Shown here: in pieces, positions 1-7,852 of the stretch
Position numbering within the stretch: the first letter of the stretch is position 1
Layout: each line of letters begins with the position of its first letter
From: Acanthamoeba sp. SK_2022b
Lineage: Eukaryota; Discosea; Longamoebia; Acanthamoebidae
Length of the DNA stretch: 38,539 bases
Direction of reading: 5' to 3'
Assembly (NCBI GenBank): GCA_027943245.1
Contig: JANDJZ010000576.1
Coordinates: 1 to 38,539, forward strand
Notes under the pieces: model-generated
Databases searched by the model: none
What the model was told of the DNA's origin: nothing
What the model saw: only the letters and a program-made list of their open reading frames with translations
Translations under genes and position numbers: made by a program

Positions 1-69
1 GAGTACGAGATGGAAGTCGTCCGCGACAAGGCGGACAACTGCATCATCATCTGCTCCATCGAGAACCTG

Positions 70-118
<49 letters not shown>

Positions 119-1068
119 AGACGCTGACCGACAAGGAATACCAGATCATGCGCAACGCCTCGCTGGCGGTGCTGCGCGAGATCGGTGTGGACACGGGTGG
201 CTCCAACGTGCAGTTCTCGGTGAATCCGAAGGACGGTCGCATGATCGTCATCGAGATGAACCCGCGTGTGTCGCGCTCCTCGGCGCTGGCCTCCAAGGCC
301 ACGGGCTTCCCCATCGCCAAGGTCGCTGCCAAGCTGGCCGTGGGCTACACGCTGGACGAACTCAAGAACGACATCACGGGCGGCAAGACGCCTGCGTCGT
401 TCGAGCCCTCGATCGACTACGTGGTCACCAAGATCCCGCGTTTCGCATTCGAGAAGTTCCCGGCTGCCGACAACCGCCTGACCACGCAGATGAAGTCCGT
501 GGGCGAGGTCATGGCCATTGGCCGCACCTTCCAGGAATCCTTCCAGAAGGCGCTGCGCGGCCTGGAAGTCGGCGTGGACGGCATGAACGAAAAGACCCAG
601 GACCGCGAGATCCTCGAAAAGGAACTCGGCGAACCAGGTCCGGACCGCATCTGGTATGTGGGTGACGCCTTTGCTGCCGGCTGGACGCTGGACGAAGTGC
701 ACAACATCACCAAGATCGACAAGTGGTTCCTAGTGCAGATCGAAGAGATCGTCAAGATCGAACTCGAACTGGACAAGGTCTACGAGGAAAAGGGCGATGC
801 CGCGCTGGCTGCACTGGATGCCACCACGCTGCGCACGCTCAAGCAAAAGGGCTTCTCCGACCGCCGCCTTGCCAAGCTGCTGCACAGCACCGACAAGGCC
901 GTGCGCGAGGCGCGCAAGGCACTGGGCGTGCGCCCCGTGTTCAAGCGCGTGGACACCTGCGCTGCCGAGTTCGCCACCGACACGGCCTACATGTACTCCA
1001 CCTATGACGAGGAGTGCGAAGCCGAGCCGACGGACAAGAAAAAGATCATGGTGCTGGGCGGTGGCCCG

Positions 1069-1112
<44 letters not shown>

Positions 1113-2607
1113 TGCCGCGCTCGCCATGCGCGAGGACGGCTATGAAACCATCATGGTCAACTGCAACCCCGAAACCGTGTCCACCGACTACGACACCTCG
1201 GACCGCCTGTATTTCGAGCCGCTGACGCTGGAAGACGTGCTCGAAGTCGTGGCTGTCGAGAAGCCGGTCGGCGTCATCGTGCAGTACGGTGGCCAGACGC
1301 CCCTGAAGCTCGCCCTGGGCCTGGAAAAGGAAGGCGTGCCCATCATCGGCACCACGCCCGACATGATCGACGCGGCCGAAGACCGCGAGCGCTTCCAGAA
1401 GCTGCTGCATGAGCTGGGCCTGCGCCAGCCGCCCAATGCCACGGCCCGTACCGAGCCCGAAGCGCTGGAAAAGGCGGCCGGCCTGGGCTACCCCCTGGTC
1501 GTGCGTCCCAGCTATGTGCTGGGTGGCCGTGCCATGGAAATCGTGCATGAGCAGCGCGACCTGGAGCGCTACATGCGCGAAGCCGTCAAGGTCAGCAATG
1601 ACTCGCCCGTGCTGCTGGACCACTTCCTGTCCAACGCCATCGAGTGCGATGTGGACTGCGTGCGTGACCGCGAAGGCGCCGTCTTCATCGGCGGCGTGAT
1701 GGAGCACATCGAGCAGGCCGGCGTGCATTCGGGCGATTCCGCCTGCTCGCTGCCGCCTTACTACCTCAAGCCCGAGACCGTGGCCGAGATCAAGCGCCAG
1801 ACGGCTGCCATGGCCAACGCGCTGAGCGTGGTCGGCCTGATGAACGTGCAGTTCGCCATCAAGGAAACGGCCGATGGCGACGTGATCTACGTGCTGGAAG
1901 TCAATCCGCGTGCCTCGCGCACCGTGCCCTTCGTCTCCAAGGCCACGGGCATCCAGCTGGCCAAGGTGGCTGCGCGCTGCATGGCCGGCGACACGCTGGC
2001 CCAGCAAGGCATCACCAAGGAAGTCACGCCGCCTTACTTCAGCGTCAAGGAAGCCGTCTTCCCGTTCGTGAAGTTCCCGGGCGTGGACACCATCCTCGGC
2101 CCCGAGATGAAGTCCACCGGCGAAGTCATGGGCGTGGGCAAGACCTTTGGCGAAGCCTTCGTCAAGAGCCAGCTGGGCGCCGGCGTGGCACTGCCCACCC
2201 AGGGCAAGGTCTTCCTGACTGTGAAGAACGCCGACAAGCCGCGCGCCGTGGCCGTGGCCAAGGAACTGGCTGCCATGGGCTTCGTGCTGTGCGCCACGCG
2301 CGGCACGGCAGCGGCCATCTCCGAGGCAGGTATCGAGGTGCAGCTCGTCAACAAGGTGACCGAGGGCCGCCCCCACATCGTGGACATGATCAAGAACGGC
2401 GAGATCGCCATGGTCATCAACACGGTGGAAGAGCGCCGCAACGCCATCGCCGACTCGCGCGCCATCCGTACCAGCGCCCTGCTGGCGCGCGTGACCACCT
2501 TCACCACCATCTTCGGTGCCGAAGCCGCCGTCGAAGGCATGAAGTCCATGGGCAACATGGATGTGCACTCCGTCCAGGAACTGCACGCCCAGCTGCAAAC
2601 GGCCTGA
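1..2607 (+). CDS. carB: Carbamoyl-phosphate synthase large subunit, 5'-truncated by window edge
   Basis: The large subunit makes carbamoyl phosphate from bicarbonate, ATP and ammonia supplied by CarA, feeding pyrimidine and arginine synthesis in the cytosol. The frame is open from base 1, so 868 residues are present; the family is about 1,080, so roughly 210 N-terminal residues lie outside. Seen in order: the end of the first ATP-grasp half ([13 protein letters not shown] and [18 protein letters not shown]), the oligomerisation region, the second half starting near the conserved [18 protein letters not shown], a second ATP-grasp ([18 protein letters not shown]), and the C-terminal MGS-like allosteric domain over the last 140 residues. 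The duplicated ATP-grasp signature is diagnostic. No frameshift is seen. A strong hairpin terminator follows, separating it from greA. Confidence 0.97.
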
Positions 2608-2647
2608 TCCTTCCGCGCTGCCGCCCCTCGTTTCTGACGAGGTGCAG

Positions 2648-2681
2648 CCGGCGGCACTGTCCGACAGTGCCGCCGGGTTTT
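2648..2681 (+). terminator. Intrinsic terminator after carB
   Basis: A perfect 13-bp stem (CCGGCGGCACTGT, loop CCG, then its complement) is followed by G and four T. It lies 40 bp after the carB stop and should end the car transcript, so greA probably has its own promoter. Confidence 0.8.
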
Positions 2682-2732
2682 CCCACCGAAGCTGGTGGTC
2701 AAACGCGGCATAATGGACCACATGACTTGATG

Positions 2733-2766
2733 AAACCGCCGCGCGGCAACGTGCGGCGGTTTGCTT
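2733..2766 (+). promoter_or_regulatory. Hairpin in greA leader, possible attenuator
   Basis: A perfect 10-bp stem (AAACCGCCGC / GCGGCGGTTT with a 10-nt loop) is followed by GCTTTT, about 95 bp before the greA start. A promoter -10-like CATAAT is at 2709-2714, but no good -35 is visible. The T tract is short and interrupted, so it could be a partial terminator in the greA leader. E. coli greA is known to have a leader terminator; equivalence here is inference. Confidence 0.4.
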
Positions 2767-2858
2767 TTGGGGCGCAGGCCCTGCCGCCATACTGCCGGCC
2801 CGCCTGTGCCAAAGAAGCCGCGCAACGCGCGGCGTTTGCTGCACATGGAGACTTTTCA

Positions 2859-3335
2859 ATGGCCACCATTCCCATCACCAAGCGCGGAGCCGAGAAACTC
2901 AAGGACGAGCTGCACCGTCTGAAGACCGTGGAGCGTCCTTCCATCATCCAGGCCATCGCCGAGGCCCGTGCCCAGGGCGACCTGAGCGAAAACGCCGAGT
3001 ACGAGGCCGCCAAGGACCGCCAAGGCTTCATCGAGGGCCGCATTGCCGAGGTGGAGAGCAAGCTGTCCGCAGCCCAGATCATCGATCCTTCCGCCGTGGA
3101 TGCCGGCGGCCGCGTGGTCTTCGGTGCAACGGTTGAACTCGAAGACGAGGACAGCGGCGACACGGTCAAGTACCAGATCGTCGGCGAGGACGAGGCCGAT
3201 CTCAAGCTGGGCCTGATCAACGTCTCCAGCCCCATCGCACGCGCGCTGATCGGCAAGGAAGAAGGCGATACCGCTGTCGTGCAGGCACCGGGCGGCGAGC
3301 GCCGCTATGAAGTGGTGTCGGTGCGCTACCTCTGA
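2859..3335 (+). CDS. greA: Transcription elongation factor GreA
   Basis: GreA binds the RNA polymerase secondary channel and stimulates cleavage of backtracked transcripts. The 158-residue product matches the family length. The N-terminal coiled coil (about residues 1-75) starts [18 protein letters not shown] and carries the acidic tip [20 protein letters not shown]. The C-terminal FKBP-like domain ends in [20 protein letters not shown]. The start is ATG 2859 with GGAG eight bases upstream; the open frame continues further upstream, but homology begins here. The gene follows carB, separated by a terminator, and the DUF4149 gene follows 44 bp downstream. Confidence 0.97.
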   Translation: MATIPITKRGAEKLKDELHRLKTVERPSIIQAIAEARAQGDLSENAEYEAAKDRQGFIEGRIAEVESKLSAAQIIDPSAVDAGGRVVFGATVELEDEDSGDTVKYQIVGEDEADLKLGLINVSSPIARALIGKEEGDTAVVQAPGGERRYEVVSVRYL

Positions 3336-3379
3336 TGCGTCGGTGTCTGTGCCTCGATCGTTGAGGAAGGCTTAAGCCC

Positions 3380-3823
3380 ATGAGCAACCTGTACGAGCGC
3401 GTCCCCCTGCTGGCCGCTGCCCTGTGGTGGGGCAGCCTGTCGGCCATCGGCTTCATGGCCGTGCCCATGCTGTTCGCCCACTTGCCCACGCCGGCTGTCG
3501 CGGGCTTCATGGCTGCCAAGCTGTTTGCCGCGCAGACCTGGGTGTCCATCGCCTGCGCGGCCGTGCTGCTGGTCCTGTCCCGGCGCAGCAAGGAGTCGGT
3601 CCTGCAGCCCTGGGCCAAGGCCTGCCTGGGCTTTGTGATCGCAGGCATGCTGCTGGCATTTGTCGTCCAGTACGGCGTGTCGCCGCGCATCGTTGCACGC
3701 GACAACCTCAAGCTGTGGCACAGCGTGGGCACGGTGATGTATGCGCTGCAGTGGCTGTGTGCGCTCGTCGTGCTGTGGCGCATAGGCCGTTCGTCTCAAG
3801 CGAACACCCGGGCCACGGCCTGA
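3380..3823 (+). CDS. DUF4149-type small integral membrane protein
   Basis: This 147-residue protein has four hydrophobic segments, at about residues 8-30, 40-65, 80-100 and 112-135. The pattern (a tryptophan-rich first helix, the FMAVPMLF segment, then a short basic loop and a late LWHSVG helix) matches the DUF4149 family, whose members often lie beside greA or carB in Comamonadaceae. Function is unknown. It is 44 bp downstream of greA and may be cotranscribed with it. Its natural terminator appears to be the one interrupted by the IS element at 3871. Confidence 0.8.
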   Translation: MSNLYERVPLLAAALWWGSLSAIGFMAVPMLFAHLPTPAVAGFMAAKLFAAQTWVSIACAAVLLVLSRRSKESVLQPWAKACLGFVIAGMLLAFVVQYGVSPRIVARDNLKLWHSVGTVMYALQWLCALVVLWRIGRSSQANTRATA

Positions 3824-3903
3824 TCCCGGTCCTGCCGGTTCAGCACCATGCCAAACAAAAACGCCCGCACTGAACTGACCCCAAGAAGTTGGACGGTTGG
3901 AAG

Positions 3904-4713
3904 CTAGCGGCTCAAGGCCTGAGTTCGGTACTGCACCGGGCTCAGGCCTTTTAGTTTGAGCTTGATGCGTTGGTGGTTGTAGTAATGAATGTAGCGGCGC
4001 AGGCCGCGCTGCAACTCCTGAACGCTTGCGAACTTGTTCAGGTAGAAGAATTCCGATTTCAGCGTGCCGAAGAAGCTTTCCATGGCCGCGTTGTCCAGGC
4101 AGTTGCCTTTGCGGGACATGCTTTGCGTCAAGCCGTGCTCGTGGAGCTGCTCTCGATAGTGGGACATTTGGTACTGCCACCCCTGGTCGGAGTGCAAGAG
4201 TGGCGCATCGCCGTGGGTCTTCAGTTTGCGCAACGCCTTCCTGAGCATGTTCCCTACGAGCGAGTACACAGGGCGCTCCTGCATCTCGTAGGCCACGATC
4301 TCCCCGTTGTAGAGGTCCATGATCGGCGACAGGTACAGCTTGTTGCCTCGGACATTGAATTCGGTCACATCGGTCACCCACTTCTCGTTCGGTCGCCCTG
4401 CACCGAACTGGCGATCGAGCAAGTTGGGCGATGAGGCGCACTCGCCTCGGTAGGAACGGTACTTCTTTGGCCGAACCAGTGACTTCAGGGCAAGGCTGTT
4501 CATCAGCCGCTGCACGGTCTTGTGGTTCACAGCCTGGCCTGCTTGACGAAGCTGGGCAGTGATGCGCCGATAGCCGTAGCGGCCTTTGTGGCTCTCATAG
4601 ATTGCCCTGATGCTTGTCTTCAAGCTGGCGTATCTGTCGCCAGACCGCAGCACCTTGGCCTGGTAGTAGAACGTGCTGCGCGACAGGATTGCCGCACTCA
4701 GCAGTGCGCGCAA
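3904..4713 (-). CDS. IS3-family transposase OrfB (DDE catalytic part)
   Basis: This is the catalytic half of the transposase, 269 residues from a TTG at 4713. An HTH_21-like region precedes a retroviral-type integrase core with all three acidic residues visible: D in WVTDVTEF, D in LLHSDQGWQYQ, and E in AAMESFFGTLKSE. The frame remains open upstream of 4713 into the end of orfA (AVLELRPEHS can be read), which shows that the working product is an OrfAB fusion made by frameshifting rather than an independently initiated OrfB. No inactivating change is seen. Confidence 0.93.
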   Translation of the reverse strand: MRALLSAAILSRSTFYYQAKVLRSGDRYASLKTSIRAIYESHKGRYGYRRITAQLRQAGQAVNHKTVQRLMNSLALKSLVRPKKYRSYRGECASSPNLLDRQFGAGRPNEKWVTDVTEFNVRGNKLYLSPIMDLYNGEIVAYEMQERPVYSLVGNMLRKALRKLKTHGDAPLLHSDQGWQYQMSHYREQLHEHGLTQSMSRKGNCLDNAAMESFFGTLKSEFFYLNKFASVQELQRGLRRYIHYYNHQRIKLKLKGLSPVQYRTQALSR

Positions 4714-4727
4714 CGAATGCTCTGGCC

Positions 4728-5267
4728 TCAGCTCGAGGACGGCTTGCGCTTTTTGGGCGCAGCTTGCCGGCCTTCCCGAACCAAGGCCTGCACTTTTTTT
4801 AGGTAGGCCACCTCCGCACGCAGATACTCGTTTTCTTTGCGCAGCGTCTCCAGTGCGCTGGCATCGTCAGCCTGCGGCGGCAGGTTCTTGGGGGGCTTGG
4901 GAGTCGGCATCTTCTTCGGACGGCCCCGAGGCTTGGGTTTGAGTGCCTCGGGACCACCTTCATGATACTGGCTCAGCCACTTCGATACGACACCTGATCC
5001 GCCACGCAAATCGAACAACGCGGCCACTTGCGTTTGCGATAACCCCTGCTGCTTCATGCGTTGCAGCACCGAGATCTTGAACTGCGCGCTGTACTCGCTG
5101 CGCTTCTTGCGCAACGCGCTCTCGCCGTGCTCCCGGTAGGCGTTGACCCATCCGCGCAGGCAGGAGCGGCTCACACCGTACTGCTGCGCCAGCGTCCTGT
5201 GACCGGCCGACCCCGATAAATATTTCTGAACAACTTCGAGCTTCAAGCGCTCATCGTGCTTCGCCAT
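4728..5267 (-). CDS. IS3-family transposase OrfA (DNA-binding part) with slippery site
   Basis: The 179-residue protein has two HTH modules (about residues 5-50 and 60-105) for binding the IS ends, a proline/lysine-rich linker, and a C-terminal leucine-zipper-like segment (ALETLRKENEYLRAEVAYLKK). At 4794-4801 the coding strand reads a run of seven A then G, a typical A-AAA-AAG slippery heptamer, placed so that slippage leads into the orfB frame. The start is ATG 5267, about 50 bp inside the right inverted repeat. Long members of this group are IS150-like. Confidence 0.92.
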   Translation of the reverse strand: MAKHDERLKLEVVQKYLSGSAGHRTLAQQYGVSRSCLRGWVNAYREHGESALRKKRSEYSAQFKISVLQRMKQQGLSQTQVAALFDLRGGSGVVSKWLSQYHEGGPEALKPKPRGRPKKMPTPKPPKNLPPQADDASALETLRKENEYLRAEVAYLKKVQALVREGRQAAPKKRKPSSS

Positions 5268-5351
5268 GAAAAACACCCCATAGGTTGGACTGGTGTCCAA
5301 CTTTTGGGGTGCAGTTCACAAGCGCGGGCGTTTTTTTGTGGGTCGAGCTGC

Positions 5352-6146
5352 TCACTCGTGCCAGTGCTCGGCCACCCAGGTGGCAGGCCGGATATAGCGA
5401 AAGCGCCGATTGCGCCGGCCGGCCAACGCGTCGGGCGGGTTGCATTCGCCGTGGAAGATCACCACGCGCGCACCCTCCGGCACGAAGGGCGGCTTCCAGT
5501 AGTTCGTCGGCCAGGCCGGAATGCAGTGGTACTTGAAGCTGGGGCACCAGGCCTGCGGCCAGTACTTGAGCTTGCCTTGCTTGTGCAGCATATCGGACAG
5601 ATAGGCCTGCTCATTGCGAAAGTTGCGGCGTATCTCTTCGAAATGCGTGCGGAAGTAGTCCAGCACCTCGGGGTGGGCACCCAGCTCGAAGCGGTACACC
5701 GAGGAATTGCCCGTGATGCGCCACGGACGCTTGTAGTCGTGGATGATCAGGAACTCGCCGGGCTCGGTGAAAAAATCGTCCAGCGGCCCGGTGATGACCA
5801 CGTCCACGTCAAGAAACAGCGCCGTGCCGCGCAGGCCGTGCAGGTCGGCACTGAAGGTGGCCAGCTTGTTCCAACCACGCTCCGGAATGCCCGCGGGCAG
5901 GTTCAGCGGAGGAATCGGCAGGCATTCGACCTCGTCGCGAATCCCCACGCCGTCATCGGTCAGGCAGACAAGGCGAAAATCGCCCTTCAGATGCCGACGC
6001 ACCATGGCGTAGAGCCTGTTGACATACTCCGGACCGTACTTCTTGCCCCACTTCATGCAGATCACGAAGCGCTGCTGCGCAGAGGGGGAGGCGGAGGGCG
6101 GTTGCGCGGCCTGGGCCACGCTGGCGGCATGGGATGCTACGGTCAT
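5352..6146 (-). CDS. Glycosyltransferase-like protein (nucleotide-diphospho-sugar transferase fold)
   Basis: A cytosolic protein of about 264 residues resembling small GT8-like or putative capsule/LPS glycosyltransferases. Seen: a DXD-like metal site in ALFLDVDVVITGPL, the segment RFVICMKWGKKYGPEYVNRLY near the N-terminus, and the conserved WNKLATF and FKYHC segments. Substrate cannot be told. ATG 6146 is 14 bp downstream of the yhbY stop and is preferred; an upstream ATG at 6221 would overlap yhbY. The ribosome-binding site is weak at either. It probably forms an operon with yhbY. Its 3' end faces the broken terminator and the IS. Confidence 0.7.
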   Translation of the reverse strand: MTVASHAASVAQAAQPPSASPSAQQRFVICMKWGKKYGPEYVNRLYAMVRRHLKGDFRLVCLTDDGVGIRDEVECLPIPPLNLPAGIPERGWNKLATFSADLHGLRGTALFLDVDVVITGPLDDFFTEPGEFLIIHDYKRPWRITGNSSVYRFELGAHPEVLDYFRTHFEEIRRNFRNEQAYLSDMLHKQGKLKYWPQAWCPSFKYHCIPAWPTNYWKPPFVPEGARVVIFHGECNPPDALAGRRNRRFRYIRPATWVAEHWHE

Positions 6147-6159
6147 GGATGCGGCGGAC

Positions 6160-6633
6160 TCAGTCTGCCTGACGCTTCTTGACCGACTTCTGCTTGGGCT
6201 TGGCGCGCTTGACCTGGCCACCTGCCGTCAGGCGCTGGTTGCCCAGCACGCGGATCTGCTTGACCTCGGGCTTCTGGCCGGAGCGCTTGCTGAACTTGAG
6301 CAGCTTGACATCGCGAGGGCCGGGCATGCGGTTCTCGTCGATGGCTTTTTCTTTTTCCGGCATGGGGCGCCAGAGCACCAGCAGCTTGCCGATGTGCTGA
6401 ATGGGTGCAGCGCCAAGCTCGTCGCACAGCTGCAGATACATCTGCTCGCGTGCGGCGCGGTCGTCGTTGAAGACACGGACCTTGATCAGGCCATGTGCGT
6501 TAAGGCCGGCGTTGACCTCCTTTTGCACGGCAGCCGTCAGGCCGTCACCCCCGATGAGGACCACGGGGTCCAGGTGGTGTGCGTTGGCGCGGTGTTCCCG
6601 GCGCTCGGCGGGAGTCAATTGAATTTGGGGCAT
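6160..6633 (-). CDS. yhbY: YhbY/CRM-domain ribosome-associated RNA-binding protein
   Basis: The 157-residue protein begins with the CRM fold over about residues 1-95 (LTPAERREHRANAHHLDPVV, then the GNxxKV-like GLIKVRVF segment), followed by a basic tail rich in Lys and Arg. CRM proteins of this type bind pre-50S ribosomal particles. E. coli yhbY is about 97 residues, so the basic C-terminal extension is extra, as is common in betaproteobacteria. The start at 6633 leaves only 31 bp to the 11-bp repeat that forms the original rlmE start, so yhbY and rlmE were originally tightly divergent; the prophage now separates them. Confidence 0.9.
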   Translation of the reverse strand: MPQIQLTPAERREHRANAHHLDPVVLIGGDGLTAAVQKEVNAGLNAHGLIKVRVFNDDRAAREQMYLQLCDELGAAPIQHIGKLLVLWRPMPEKEKAIDENRMPGPRDVKLLKFSKRSGQKPEVKQIRVLGNQRLTAGGQVKRAKPKQKSVKKRQAD

Positions 6634-6638
6634 GGCCG

Positions 6639-6644
6639 TATTAT
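6639..6644 (+). promoter_or_regulatory. Putative native rlmE -10 element, now cut off by the prophage
   Basis: TATTAT lies 20 bp before the ATG in the left attachment repeat, which in an uninterrupted genome would be the rlmE start. A -35 is weak (CAATTG at 6616-6621, 17-bp spacing). If active, this promoter now transcribes into the phage left end and meets the terminator at 6723-6751. Confidence 0.35.
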
Positions 6645-6664
6645 CGAGGCTGAAAGAATCCAGC

Positions 6665-6675
6665 ATGAAAGTCAA
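6665..6675 (+). repeat. attL: left copy of the 11-bp attachment repeat
   Basis: ATGAAAGTCAA here is identical to 14346-14356. The 5' flank AATCCAGC is chromosomal (yhbY upstream region); the 3' flank TAGTAGTAGCC is phage. Joining this 5' flank to the sequence right of attR restores a normal yhbY-rlmE divergent region, which supports it as the integration core. Confidence 0.75.
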
Positions 6676-6700
6676 TAGTAGTAGCCGTCACAGATGGCGA

Positions 6701-7300
6701 CTACTCGTCGAGGTACTTGCGCAACACCGGCAGCTTGCCGGTGTTTTTTTTCCCGCTCGCTTCGTCGGAGATGCGGCGAACGACGATCACGGACACGTCG
6801 AAATGGCGCGCTGTTGCTGACTTGGTCCAGCCCTCGGCCAGCATGCGCAGAACCTGCGCTTCTTGCTCATCATCCAGCTTCTTCGGTCGGCCGAATACGC
6901 GTCCGCGCTTGATCGCCGCGACCTGTCCAGCAACCGTGCGTTCGCGAATGATGCCGCGCTCCAGTTGGGCCACCGCGCCGAGAATCCGAACCATGAAGAC
7001 GCCCAGCGGCCCGGTCGTATCCAGCGGCTCGGTGAGGGAGCGCACTGCAGCACCAGAGGCTTTGATGCGGTCGAGGATCATCAGCAGATCGAGCAGCGAT
7101 CTGGCGATGCGGTCCATCTTGTAGACCACCAGAGTATCGCCCGGCTGCAGCGCTGCAAGACAGCGTTGCAACTCCGGGCGCGCGCTCACTGAACTGGTTT
7201 TCTCTTGATAGATCTTTGTGACGCCTGCGTGGTTCAGCGCGTCGAGCTGGAGGTGTGTCTCTTGGTCCCGTGTCGAGACACGAGCGTAACCAATCAGCAT
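6701..7300 (-). CDS. Resolvase/invertase-type serine recombinase, probable phage integrase
   Basis: A 199-residue small serine recombinase. The catalytic Ser9 sits in MLIGYARVSTRDQ, with the supporting arginines R7, R64 and R67 (YKMDRIARS) visible. The catalytic domain spans about residues 1-125, then a long helix (LERGIIRERT) and a C-terminal HTH around 140-185 (GRPKK onward). It is the gene nearest attL and the only recombinase in the prophage. RSM-type filamentous phages are known to integrate with such an enzyme, so it is inferred to catalyse integration and excision at ATGAAAGTCAA. ATG 7300 has GGAAA six bases upstream. Oddly, its last codons double as a plus-strand terminator (6723-6751). 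A Tn3-like resolvase remnant is an alternative, but no transposon parts are near. Confidence 0.85.
   Translation of the reverse strand: MLIGYARVSTRDQETHLQLDALNHAGVTKIYQEKTSSVSARPELQRCLAALQPGDTLVVYKMDRIARSLLDLLMILDRIKASGAAVRSLTEPLDTTGPLGVFMVRILGAVAQLERGIIRERTVAGQVAAIKRGRVFGRPKKLDDEQEAQVLRMLAEGWTKSATARHFDVSVIVVRRISDEASGKKNTGKLPVLRKYLDE
6723..6751 (+). terminator. Strong intrinsic terminator, plus strand, inside the recombinase 3' end
   Basis: A perfect 10-bp stem, AACACCGGCA / TGCCGGTGTT with loop GCT, runs directly into a tract of eight or more T. It acts on plus-strand transcripts only: in the lysogen those from the old rlmE promoter, and in the circular phage those of the regulator gene, after crossing attP. 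Confidence 0.88.
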
Positions 7301-7696
7301 GTTCTGTTTCCGTTATTGCGACCGGCCAGATGCTATTGAGCTGGGGTTTGGCCGTGCGTCTGCGTTTGAGTGAGAGAGCAGGGCACAGGGCGTTCGCAAT
7401 GTGAGCCAGGGCTGCACACGGCAGCCGAGGCGCTACGCGCAACAGCCGTTGTCTTTTAGGACGGCGGTTTGCGGCCCGCTGAGTCCAGACGCTGCGCTTC
7501 GCGGACCTGGGCCGGCGCGGCCGTGGATGCAACGACGCGGCAGTGTTCGATCTGGTCGAGCTGGAAGCTCGCGCAGGCGCGCTGGGTACATCGTGAGCAC
7601 ATCGTTGGGTACGTCGCGCGGGACAGGTTGAACATCAGGGGCTTCGCCCCCGATACCCCCGTGCTATCCGTGCACAGATAGTGCCCAGCTTCCGCG

Positions 7697-7744
7697 CTGC
7701 GGTTTCACAGTGAAGACTGTTCCAGTCTCCCCTGCGAAATCCTC
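7697..7744. repeat. Stem-loop repeat unit 1
   Basis: The unit is bounded by CTGCGGTTTCA and CGAAATCCTC, the same ends as the unit at 7805-7850. Inside is the hairpin AGACT-GTTCC-AGTCT (7714-7728) and an overlapping ACAGT/ACTGT inverted repeat. Confidence 0.6.
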
Positions 7745-7804
7745 TCGCTCCCGCAAAACCCTGCGATCCCGCCTCTCGGCAAAACATACGTGCCCTGCTG
7801 CGAC

Positions 7805-7850
7805 CTGCGGTTTCAACGTGAAAAACTACGTTTTCCACGTCGAAATCCTC
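7805..7850. repeat. Stem-loop repeat unit 2 with long inverted repeat
   Basis: This unit has the same CTGCGGTTTCA and CGAAATCCTC borders, 108 bp from unit 1. Its core is a long inverted repeat (7811-7845): left arm TTTCAACGTGAAAAAC and right arm GTTTTCCACGTCGAAA pair at 14 of 16 positions around a 3-nt loop. It is not followed by a T tract on either strand, so it is more likely an origin or packaging hairpin than a terminator. Confidence 0.65.
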
Positions 7851-7852
7851 GA

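Larger units (their letters stand above)
3871..5318 (-). mobile_element. IS3-family insertion sequence, IS150-like subgroup, apparently complete
   Basis: The element is about 1.45 kb with imperfect terminal inverted repeats. The left end reads TGAACTGACCCCAAGAAGTT and the right end, reversed, TGAACTGCACCCCAAAAGTT. Two overlapping-frame transposase genes lie between, both on the minus strand. The outer ends are TG...CA as expected. Flanking trinucleotides are CAC (3868-3870) and CAA (5319-5321), so a perfect target duplication is not seen with these ends; CAC recurs at 5317-5319 if the right end is placed at 5316. The element sits between the two arms of a former terminator. Confidence 0.9.
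7301..7852. other. Phage intergenic region with stem-loops and repeats; candidate origin
   Basis: There is no convincing gene in these 552 bp. The region holds two related stem-loop units, a near-perfect 18-bp palindrome at 7664-7681 (CTATC...GATAG, one mismatch), a GGGGC-TTC-GCCCC hairpin at 7638-7650, and TGGGTAC direct repeats at 7583 and 7606. In inoviruses the largest noncoding region normally carries the replication origins and packaging hairpin. Assignment here is inference from position and structure. Confidence 0.55.

Noticed and set aside
730..2859. Long minus-strand open frame opposite carB
   Set aside because: Codon-bias shadow of a high-GC gene; composition rich in His, Gly and Arg, no recognisable domain, fully antisense to carB.
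3868..5321. Target-site duplication of the IS
   Set aside because: With TG...CA ends the flanks are CAC and CAA, so no exact duplication can be claimed.
6665..6675. XerCD dif-type integration site
   Set aside because: The repeat is 11 bp without the 28-bp dif palindromic arms, and the prophage carries its own recombinase.
6632..6820. Plus-strand open frame across attL
   Set aside because: In the lysogen it is unlikely to be a gene by itself; its significance is as the alternative C-terminus of the regulator in the circular phage.
7635..7838. Possible 67-residue minus-strand gene in the phage noncoding region
   Set aside because: It overlaps both stem-loop units and its sequence reflects their repeats (FHVETAGR and LHCETAAR). 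No clear ribosome-binding site, so treated as noncoding, though not excluded.
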